Source: Rhodoferax sp. UBA4409 (GTDB taxonomy: Bacteria; Pseudomonadota; Gammaproteobacteria; Burkholderiales; Burkholderiaceae_C). From it: DNA of 6,593 nt. Shown in pieces: positions 1 through 5,204 of the stretch. The position numbers and the translations under genes were made by a program. A model generated the notes under the pieces. That model saw nothing but the letters and a program-made list of their open reading frames with translations. It was not told the origin of the DNA and did not search any database. Position 1 is the first letter of the stretch; each line of letters opens with the position of its first letter. The stretch covers positions 1 through 6,593 of the forward strand of contig DGQR01000239.1 in the NCBI GenBank assembly GCA_002390825.1. Direction: 5' to 3'.

Positions 1-303
1 CTGGTGGTGCTGATGCACGGCAACCGCAAGGTGTCCACCAAGAATCTGGCGCGGCAGATTGGCGTCAAATCGGTGGAGCCCTGTGCCCCTGGAGTCGCCA
101 ACAAGCACAGCGGGTATCTGGTCGGCGGCACCTCGCCCTTTGGCACCCGTAAAACCATGCCGGTGTTCATCGAATCCACCATTCTGGAGTTGCCCCGCAT
201 CTGCATCAACGGCGGCCGGCGCGGTTACCTCGTAGGTATTGATCCCCAGGTTTGTGTGGAGTTATTGGGCGCCAAGCCTGTACAGTGCGCGCTGGAAGAG
301 TGA
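1..303 (+). CDS. ybaK: Cys-tRNA(Pro) deacylase, YbaK/EbsC family (3' end only)
   Basis: This is the C-terminal 100 residues of a YbaK-type aminoacyl-tRNA deacylase; the 5' end lies outside the window. The family is a cytoplasmic trans-editing enzyme that hydrolyses Cys mischarged on tRNA(Pro) by prolyl-tRNA synthetase. Family-typical segments are visible: LMHGNRKVSTKNLAR near the left edge, then the glycine-rich GYLVGGTSPFGTRKTMPVF, then ESTILELPRICINGGRRGYLVGIDP, and a short C-terminal tail ending in a TGA at 301-303. The conserved catalytic lysine of the family is expected just upstream and cannot be checked. The reading frame is open from base 1, so the gene is truncated by the window and not broken. 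It lies 14 bases upstream of plsY on the same strand, so the two are probably co-transcribed. The family call is firm; which mischarged tRNA it prefers is inferred from the family. Confidence 0.9.
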   Translation: MVVLMHGNRKVSTKNLARQIGVKSVEPCAPGVANKHSGYLVGGTSPFGTRKTMPVFIESTILELPRICINGGRRGYLVGIDPQVCVELLGAKPVQCALEE

Positions 304-305
304 TT

Positions 306-309
306 GGAG
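306..309 (+). promoter_or_regulatory. Ribosome binding site for plsY
   Basis: GGAG at 306-309 (context ttggagaacc) lies 8 bases before the TTG at 318. This is good Shine-Dalgarno spacing and is the main reason for choosing that TTG as the plsY start. It begins just after the ybaK stop codon, which fits translation of plsY from a shared ybaK-plsY message. Confidence 0.65.
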
Positions 310-317
310 AACCTGTT

Positions 318-959
318 TTGAATTCTGTGTTGTACCCCTTACTGGCCACCGTAGCCGCTTACCTGATCGGGTCTTTGTCGTTTGCCGTCATCGTGAGCCG
401 CGTCATGGGCCTGAACGATCCGCGCACCTACGGTAGCAAAAACCCCGGTGCCACCAATGTGCTCCGCTCCGGCTCCAAGGCTGCTGCAGTGGTCACGCTG
501 CTGCTCGATGCTGTCAAAGGCTGGTTGCCGGTGGCTGCTATCCAGTGGTGGGGCCAGCCTTATGGCCTAGTCGAGGGCACTATGGCGCTGGCGGGTTTTG
601 CCGCCTTCATCGGTCACCTGTATCCGGTGTTCTTCAAGTTTGTGGGCGGCAAGGGCGTGGCCACTGCGATGGGCGTGTTGGTCGCGACCAGCGGCTGGTT
701 GGCGTTGGCCACGGGCCTGACCTGGTTGATTGTGGCGTATGCCTTCCGCTACTCGTCTTTGGCGTCTTTGGTGGCAGCCTTGTTCGCGCCGGCGTATTAC
801 GCCTTTGGCGACGGTGTCGCCTGGATCACCGATCGCAACTTGTTGCTGTCAACGGCGGTGATGTCCATGTTCCTGATCTGGCGCCATTCAGAGAACATTT
901 CCCGCCTGGTCAAGGGCACAGAGTCCAAGCTGGGCAAGAAAAAAGAAGCTGGCAAGTAG
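318..959 (+). CDS. plsY: Glycerol-3-phosphate acyltransferase PlsY (acyl-phosphate dependent)
   Basis: PlsY is a polytopic inner-membrane enzyme that transfers the acyl group from acyl-phosphate (made by PlsX) to sn-glycerol 3-phosphate, giving lysophosphatidic acid, the first step of phospholipid synthesis. The 213-residue length is normal for the family. The three conserved cytoplasmic loop motifs are present: GSLSFAVIVSR (about 18-28) leading into GSKNPGATNVLR (39-50); GHLYPVFFKFVGGKGVAT (99-116); and HSENISRLVKGTESK (190-204). Hydrophobic membrane segments lie at roughly 5-26, 55-77, 86-103, 113-141, 146-168 and 176-188, and the C-terminus is Lys-rich. The start is TTG at 318 (MNSVLYPLLATVAAYLIGS), supported by GGAG 8 bases upstream. 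An upstream GTG at 252 would add 22 non-conserved residues inside ybaK; GTG 327 is too far from the ribosome site. The gene ends 28 bases from the convergent HD-GYP-like gene, with a hairpin between them. Confidence 0.95.
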   Translation: MNSVLYPLLATVAAYLIGSLSFAVIVSRVMGLNDPRTYGSKNPGATNVLRSGSKAAAVVTLLLDAVKGWLPVAAIQWWGQPYGLVEGTMALAGFAAFIGHLYPVFFKFVGGKGVATAMGVLVATSGWLALATGLTWLIVAYAFRYSSLASLVAALFAPAYYAFGDGVAWITDRNLLLSTAVMSMFLIWRHSENISRLVKGTESKLGKKKEAGK

Positions 960-969
960 ATCGACAGGC

Positions 970-986
970 GGCTGCCGACGGCAGCC
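970..986. terminator. Hairpin between convergent plsY and HD-GYP-like genes
   Basis: The sequence ggctgccgacggcagcc is a perfect 7-bp inverted repeat with a 3-base loop. It lies 10 bases after the plsY stop and directly abuts the stop codon of the minus-strand gene (987-989). This is the only sequence between the two 3' ends, so it probably acts as a bidirectional terminator. Neither strand has a convincing T-run after the stem, so it is not a textbook intrinsic terminator; it may act as an RNA 3'-end stabiliser or work together with Rho. Confidence 0.5.
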
Positions 987-1949
987 TCACGCCAAGCTGA
1001 GGGCTTGGCTGCCGAGCTGCAACAAATAGAAGTGGTTGAGCGGTGTGCGCACCGCTACCGAGGGCAGGGCAGAGCGGATTCGCGGCGGCGCATTGCCTGT
1101 TGCGTGCAGTCGCGGGACCGTATGAAACTCGCCACTGGGTTTGCCGATGACCACTACAAAAGGCTCATTGGTTTTACCGCTGCGCCGCACCACTACCGCC
1201 AGTTCATCGTTCTCCAGGCGCACATAGGTGCCGGGCGGGCACAGGCCCACCGAGCGCACTAGCGCTTGCCCGATTTCGTCAACCCCTGCCGTTGCTCGCG
1301 CCATCACCGAGCGGGCAGATTCAATCGCGCTGCGCCCGGTACGAGACGCGCGCGGGCTGATCATGGCCGCATACCGGTCTACGACCTTCAAAATCCGAGT
1401 TAACAGCAGGGTGCGGTGGGTTTCGTCGCCGGTATTGCGGTCTACCGCATCGTCATGGTGGCTGGACACGATTTCCAGCCACGCGTCGTCCGACACCCCC
1501 AAGTTCGCCAGCATCATGGCGCCCTTGATCGGGTGGGCTCGAATGGCGTCTTGCTGGGCTTGGTTAGGCCGCTCGGTTTGGGTAGCCAGCTGGTCTTGCA
1601 AGGCAGTCATGGCCACATTCATGGTGAGCGCCGCGTGAACCAAGCTGTTGCGTTCAGCAGACGGCAGCTTCAGCTCGGTGCCCACCATGTGGCACAAAAC
1701 CGCACAGACCAGCGCGTGCGAGGCGCTGTACCCGACCGGCGAATTGCTGGCCAGCTGAAACAGCAAATACAGGCCCACATCCGGGTCACGCTGCAGCAGG
1801 CCTTGCATCCAGCGGTCGTATTGCACCACTCGGTAGGCAAACTGCTGTGTGGTTGCGGGGCTGCCCAAAATGACGCCCAAGCCGGACTCCAGGTCAGACC
1901 ACTGGCCCAACAAGTCTTCGTAAGCGTTTTCGTCTCGCACGACTGCCAT
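987..1949 (-). CDS. Degenerate HD-GYP-domain protein, probably catalytically inactive
   Basis: This 320-residue soluble protein has no signal peptide or membrane segment. From about residue 70 to 205 it follows the HD-GYP phosphohydrolase pattern, the class that degrades cyclic-di-GMP. Seen in order: SASHALVCAVLC (H78), the position of the HD motif, AHPIKGAMML (H139), SSHHDDAVDR (H164, H165) and ILKVVDRYAAMISPRASR (D191). The segment ALVRSVGLCPPGTYVRLENDELAVVV (about 229-254) matches the usual C-terminal element of HD-GYP proteins. The catalytic HDIGK stretch instead reads MNVAM (M110, N111), and the GYP loop is replaced by a sequence without GYP. Loss of both HD metal ligands makes cyclic-di-GMP hydrolysis unlikely; a binding or scaffold role is inference. 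The N-terminal 70 residues match nothing I recognise. The start chosen is ATG 1949, just past the protease stop. An alternative TTG at 1958 overlaps that stop (TTGA) and has AGG about 5 bases upstream. It is the last gene of the yajQ operon. Confidence 0.75.
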   Translation of the reverse strand: MAVVRDENAYEDLLGQWSDLESGLGVILGSPATTQQFAYRVVQYDRWMQGLLQRDPDVGLYLLFQLASNSPVGYSASHALVCAVLCHMVGTELKLPSAERNSLVHAALTMNVAMTALQDQLATQTERPNQAQQDAIRAHPIKGAMMLANLGVSDDAWLEIVSSHHDDAVDRNTGDETHRTLLLTRILKVVDRYAAMISPRASRTGRSAIESARSVMARATAGVDEIGQALVRSVGLCPPGTYVRLENDELAVVVRRSGKTNEPFVVVIGKPSGEFHTVPRLHATGNAPPRIRSALPSVAVRTPLNHFYLLQLGSQALSLA

Positions 1950-1954
1950 CCGGT

Positions 1955-2599
1955 TCAAAAACGCCTGTCTAAAATCATCTGATCGTTGGTCCGGTTCATC
2001 TGGAAACGACCCAAAAAGCTATTGCCCAGCAGCACATAGGGCATCGAAGCCGGTGTGATGACGGCATCAACGCCGCTGACTGACACATCGCCCAAGCGGA
2101 CGTTGTTCAGTGTCATGCGCCATCCGGGCACCACGCCATTGGCAGTGTTCATTTGCACACGGTCACCGTTTTGGTACTTGAGCCCGATACGGTCGGCTTC
2201 GGCCGCGCTGATAGACACAGCGGTAGCGCCGGTATCCACCATGAACCGCACGATACGTCCATTGATCTGGCCATCCGACATAAAGTGACCACCTGGCCCC
2301 GCCGCCAACACAACCCGGGTGCCGCTCGCAGGCTGGCCTGCCCCGGTGCCCACATTCGCGGGCGCATCGCCAACCCGCAGAGACATTTTTTTGCCGGCAA
2401 CCTCGACCACGACCGTGTCGCCCTGCATGGACACCACTTTGACACCCATGTGGGTGGCCCCCAAGGCCACACTTTTGGGGAAACCGCCATCCACAATCAG
2501 CAGCGCCTTGTCGCCCAGCGTTCCGTTAATGGCGACCGTCTGGCCCCAGGCAGCGGGGGCCAGTAACAGGGCAAACAGAAAGTGGGCGGCGGTGCGCAT
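1955..2599 (-). CDS. Retropepsin-like aspartic protease, exported (TIGR02281-type)
   Basis: The protein has 214 residues. The N-terminus MRTAAHFLFALLLAPAAWGQ has one positive charge, a hydrophobic core and a small-residue AWG-Q site typical of signal peptidase I cleavage, so the mature protein should be periplasmic. A small beta-rich region follows (about 21-80, TVAINGTLGDKALLIVDGG...), then a Gly/Ala-rich linker (80-105), then the single-lobe aspartic protease domain. That domain carries the active-site motif FMVDTGATAVSIS (Asp122-Thr-Gly-Ala) and the second conserved element VLLGNSFLGRFQ (about 189-200). Retropepsin-like enzymes of this size work as homodimers, each chain giving one catalytic Asp; substrates of this bacterial group are not known to me. 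The ATG overlaps the yajQ stop by one base (TGATG), which implies translational coupling. Its own stop touches the HD-GYP-like gene. The class assignment is firm and the role unknown. Confidence 0.87.
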   Translation of the reverse strand: MRTAAHFLFALLLAPAAWGQTVAINGTLGDKALLIVDGGFPKSVALGATHMGVKVVSMQGDTVVVEVAGKKMSLRVGDAPANVGTGAGQPASGTRVVLAAGPGGHFMSDGQINGRIVRFMVDTGATAVSISAAEADRIGLKYQNGDRVQMNTANGVVPGWRMTLNNVRLGDVSVSGVDAVITPASMPYVLLGNSFLGRFQMNRTNDQMILDRRF

Positions 2600-3084
2600 C
2601 AGTCGCGGAAATTGTCGAAGGTCAGGGGGATATCGGTCACATCTTTGCGGATCAGCGCCATGGCCGCCTGTAGGTCATCGCGCTTGGCGCCGGTGATACG
2701 CACTTTTTCTTCCTGAATGGCGGCTTGCACCTTCAGTTTGCTGTCCTTCATCAGGCGCTGGATCTTCTTGGCCAGTTCGGATTCGATGCCGTTGCGCACC
2801 TTGATCACCACCTTGACCTTGTCTCCGCCCATTTTCTGGACATCGCCACGGTCCAGGAAGCGCACATCGACTTCCTGCTTGGTTAGTTTGTTGCGCAACA
2901 CGTCTTCAATCTGGTCGAGTTGGAACTCGGCATCCCCGATCAGGGTGATTTCCTTGTCCTTGATCTCGATCTTGGCGGCTGTGCCTTTGAAGTCAAAGCG
3001 GGTGCCGATTTCTTTGGCTGTGTTTTCTACGCCGTTCTTGACCTTGACCAAGTCGGCTTCGCATACGGTATCAAATGAGGGCAT
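2599..3084 (-). CDS. yajQ: YajQ family nucleotide-binding protein
   Basis: This is a full-length 161-residue YajQ protein, the usual family size. It starts MPSFDTVCEADLVKVKNGVENT, contains the strongly conserved TRFDFKGTAAKIE (about 28-40), and ends with the family-typical IPLTFDNFRD. Other matches are FLDRGDVQKMGGD (about 76-88) and VQAAIQEEKVRITGAKRDDLQAAMALIR. The family is cytoplasmic, with two similar alpha/beta domains, and binds nucleotides or nucleic acid. A Xanthomonas campestris member (XC_3703) is reported as a cyclic-di-GMP receptor affecting virulence gene expression. Whether this copy binds that ligand cannot be read from sequence. The start is ATG at 3082-3084; the upstream GAGCGAG is only a weak ribosome site. 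It is the first gene of a minus-strand operon with the aspartic protease and HD-GYP-like genes, and is transcribed divergently from murB across 38 bases. Confidence 0.96.
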   Translation of the reverse strand: MPSFDTVCEADLVKVKNGVENTAKEIGTRFDFKGTAAKIEIKDKEITLIGDAEFQLDQIEDVLRNKLTKQEVDVRFLDRGDVQKMGGDKVKVVIKVRNGIESELAKKIQRLMKDSKLKVQAAIQEEKVRITGAKRDDLQAAMALIRKDVTDIPLTFDNFRD

Positions 3085-3122
3085 GGGGCTCGCTCTAAAA
3101 AATGCAATGAGACAATCTGGGG
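3085..3122. promoter_or_regulatory. Divergent promoter/leader gap between yajQ and murB
   Basis: Only 38 bases separate the two start codons, so both translation signals, and probably parts of both promoters, must fit here or inside the opposite gene. On the plus strand GACAAT (3111-3116) resembles a sigma-70 -10 box (4 of 6 to TATAAT) and would put a transcript start almost at the murB ATG. I see no good -35 element at the right distance. On the minus strand the AT-rich stretch cattttttag lies just upstream of the yajQ ribosome site, but no clear -35/-10 pair stands out. Support is mainly the divergent layout. Confidence 0.35.
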
Positions 3123-4193
3123 ATGTTAGTCGAGAAAAACATTCCCCTGCAGGCGTTCAACACCTTCCGCATTGTGGCCAAGGCCCAGGCGCTGGCCCGA
3201 ATCACCAGTGAAGCCGAAGTCCACCAATTGTTGGCCGACCCTGAGTGGGCCGCTGTGCCCAAGTTTGTGCTGGGGGGTGGCAGCAATATTGTGCTGACTG
3301 GCGACGTCAAACCCCTTGTGCTGAAAGTCGAGGTCCGCGGGCTCAAGGTCGTGGGCGAAACGGCCAAGTCAGTCATTGTGGAGGCTGGCGCTGGCGAAAA
3401 CTGGCACGACTTCGTCACCTGGACGCTGGAGCAGAACCTGCCGGGCATGGAAAACATGGCCTTGATCCCCGGCACCGTGGGCGCCTCGCCAGTGCAAAAC
3501 GTGGGCGCTTATGGCGTGGAGTTGCAAGACCGCTTTGACTCGCTGGACGCCATCGATTTGCTGACTGGCCAAGTATTCACCTTGAACGCCGCACAATGCG
3601 CTTTTGGCTACCGCGACTCGGTGTTCAAACACGCCAGCAGCGGCGAGGCCGACCTGCACCTACCCTTGGGTCTGAAAGACCGCGCCTTGATTTTGCGGGT
3701 GCGCTTTGCCCTGCCCAAGGCCTGGAAGCCGGTGCTGGGCTATGCCGATATCGAGCGCAAGATGGCCGAGCACGGCGTAACCGAGCCCACCGCCCGCCAG
3801 ATCTACGACTGGGTGTGCGAGGTGCGCCGCGCCAAGCTGCCGGACCCGGCCGTCATCGGCAACGCCGGCAGTTTCTTCAAAAACCCCACGGTCACCGCCG
3901 AGCAGTGCGAGGACATCATCGCCCGCGACCCCAAGGTCGTGCACTACCGGCTCGACAACGGCTCGGTCAAGCTGGCCGCCGGCTGGCTGATCGACTCGTG
4001 CGGCTGGAAAGGCAAATCGGTAGGCCAGGCCGGTGTGTATGAAAAGCAGGCGCTGGTATTGGTAAACCGCGGCGCAGGGGTGGACGGCAACGGCGCTACC
4101 GGCGGCGAAGTCATGACCCTCGCCAAAGCCATTCAGACCAGTGTGTACGAGCGTTTCGGCATCCTGCTGGAGCCGGAGCCGGTGGTGATCTAA
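3123..4193 (+). CDS. murB: UDP-N-acetylenolpyruvoylglucosamine reductase MurB (type I)
   Basis: MurB is the cytoplasmic FAD enzyme that uses NADPH to reduce UDP-GlcNAc-enolpyruvate to UDP-N-acetylmuramate, the second committed step of peptidoglycan precursor synthesis. The protein has 356 residues (E. coli 342). Visible motifs: the N-terminal IPLQAFNTFRI; the FAD-binding VLGGGSNIVLT (49-59); PGTVGASPVQNVGAYGVE (116-133); FGYRDSVFK (161-169) with the conserved active-site Arg164; GNAGSFFKNP (246-255) with the catalytic proton-donor Ser250; and the C-terminal LEPEPVVI, holding the conserved acidic catalytic residue. The GYRDSVFK segment and length mark it as type I. The start is ATG 3123. GGGG sits immediately before it and no properly spaced Shine-Dalgarno is seen, so weak or near-leaderless initiation is possible. 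It is divergent from yajQ and probably co-transcribed with the SDR-like gene 45 bases downstream. Confidence 0.97.
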   Translation: MLVEKNIPLQAFNTFRIVAKAQALARITSEAEVHQLLADPEWAAVPKFVLGGGSNIVLTGDVKPLVLKVEVRGLKVVGETAKSVIVEAGAGENWHDFVTWTLEQNLPGMENMALIPGTVGASPVQNVGAYGVELQDRFDSLDAIDLLTGQVFTLNAAQCAFGYRDSVFKHASSGEADLHLPLGLKDRALILRVRFALPKAWKPVLGYADIERKMAEHGVTEPTARQIYDWVCEVRRAKLPDPAVIGNAGSFFKNPTVTAEQCEDIIARDPKVVHYRLDNGSVKLAAGWLIDSCGWKGKSVGQAGVYEKQALVLVNRGAGVDGNGATGGEVMTLAKAIQTSVYERFGILLEPEPVVI

Positions 4194-4194
4194 A

Positions 4195-4215
4195 CCCCTG
4201 CCTTGCAGTCAGGGG
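4195..4215 (+). other. Short inverted repeat in the murB - SDR-like spacer
   Basis: cccctg (4195-4200) can pair with cagggg (4210-4215) across a 9-base loop, starting one base after the murB stop. A second aggggc copy (4221-4226) lies four bases after the end of the first aggggc, and aggg-gcta-ccct (4221-4232) could form a competing 4-bp hairpin just before the next start codon. There is no T-run. The stems are weak, so partial attenuation or message stabilisation is only a possibility; chance is a fair explanation in GC-rich DNA. Confidence 0.25.
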
Positions 4216-4238
4216 CGCTTAGGGGCTACCCTGTCTGC

Positions 4239-5204
4239 ATGAAAAACATATTTGTTCTTGGTGGCACCGGCTTTGTCGGGCGCCACGTGGTCCAGAAACT
4301 GGTCAAACAGGGCTACACCGTCACGGTGGCCACACGGCGTGCCGCCAACGCGCGCGAGCTGCAAACCCTGCCCACGGTGACGGTGGCAGAGCTCAATATG
4401 CACAACCCGGCAGCCTTGCAGCAAGCGCTGGCCGGGCACGATGCGGTGGTGAACCTAGTGGCTATCCTCCATGGCACCGAGGCCGCTTTCCAAAAGGTGC
4501 ATGTGGACTTGCCCGCCAGCTTGGCCCGTGCCGCGGTGGCGGCTGGTGTGCCGCGCCTGGTGCACATCAGCGCGTTGGGCGCCAACCCGCAGCAGCCCGA
4601 TGCTGCGCCTTCTCGCTACCTGCGCAGCAAGTCGCGGGGCGAGTTGGCCTTGAGCCACCCGGCCTTGGCCGTGTCGGTACTGCGGCCCAGTGTCATTTTT
4701 GGTGCGGAAGACAAGTTTTTGAACATGTTTGCCAAGCTCCAACAAGTGTTCCCCTTCATGCCGCTGGCGGGCGCTCATGCGCGCTTTCAGCCGGTGTGGG
4801 TGGAAGACGTAGCCACTGCAGTAGTGCGGCTGTTGCAGGCTCGCGCAGCAGCAGGGGCGACCGGTGTGTGGGAGGCGTGCGGCCCACAGGTCTACACCTT
4901 GGGCGCGCTGGTGCATGGCGCTGGCGTGTGGGCCGGCATTGCGGAAGGGCGTGGCCGCCCGGTGATTTCGCTGCCCGAATGGGCGGGGCGCCTGCAAGCC
5001 GCCATGATGCAGCTCGCCCCCGGCGAGCCACTCTTGAGCGGCGACAACCTCGATTCAATGAAGGTGGACAACGTGGCCAGCGGCCTGGAGGCGGGTTTGG
5101 CCGATCTGGGTATTCAAGCCGCCGCGCTTGAGCCCATTGCCATGGACTACCTGCAGCGGGGCCTGCCGGGCCACGGCTTGCTAGGCTTGCGCCGCAGGGT
5201 CTGA
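4239..5204 (+). CDS. NAD(P)-binding oxidoreductase, atypical SDR / complex I NDUFA9-like family
   Basis: This 321-residue Rossmann-fold protein opens with the nucleotide-binding motif VLGGTGFVG (6-14). The second strand ends TVATRR (Arg33, Arg34), basic residues that usually favour NADP(H). Further family features are DAVVNLVAILHG (68-79), VPRLVHISALGA (104-115), a Y127-xxx-K131 pair in SRYLRSK at the classical SDR Tyr-Lys position, and VLRPSVIFGAEDKFLNMF (147-164). The layout is that of the NAD-dependent epimerase/dehydratase-like proteins commonly annotated as 'complex I NDUFA9 subunit family'. The bacterial members' reaction is not established, and the link to complex I is by homology only. 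The start is ATG 4239 (MKNIFVLGGTGFVG). An in-frame TTG at 4203 would add 12 residues before the usual first strand and is rejected. The gene overlaps the convergent histidine kinase gene by 24 bases. Confidence 0.88.
   Translation: MKNIFVLGGTGFVGRHVVQKLVKQGYTVTVATRRAANARELQTLPTVTVAELNMHNPAALQQALAGHDAVVNLVAILHGTEAAFQKVHVDLPASLARAAVAAGVPRLVHISALGANPQQPDAAPSRYLRSKSRGELALSHPALAVSVLRPSVIFGAEDKFLNMFAKLQQVFPFMPLAGAHARFQPVWVEDVATAVVRLLQARAAAGATGVWEACGPQVYTLGALVHGAGVWAGIAEGRGRPVISLPEWAGRLQAAMMQLAPGEPLLSGDNLDSMKVDNVASGLEAGLADLGIQAAALEPIAMDYLQRGLPGHGLLGLRRRV

Noticed and set aside
252..317. Extended plsY N-terminus from GTG 252
   Set aside because: It would overlap ybaK by 52 bases and add polar residues before the first membrane segment that the PlsY family does not normally have. 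TTG 318 has a proper ribosome site.
1416..1982. 188-codon plus-strand open frame opposite the HD-GYP-like gene
   Set aside because: It is antisense to a gene with recognisable domain motifs, its composition is typical of a GC-rich shadow frame, and it has no recognisable domain or ribosome site.
2153..2566. 137-codon plus-strand open frame opposite the aspartic protease
   Set aside because: Antisense shadow. The opposite strand has a signal peptide and a DTGA active site in one continuous frame.
4203..4238. Extended SDR-like start at TTG 4203
   Set aside because: The Rossmann fold starts directly at MKNIFVLGGTGFVG from ATG 4239. The extra 12 residues are encoded by the spacer that holds the inverted repeats.
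4455..4997. 180-codon minus-strand open frame opposite the SDR-like gene
   Set aside because: The sense strand encodes a convincing Rossmann protein. The antisense product is rich in His, Arg, Gln and Ala without any motif, as expected for a shadow frame.
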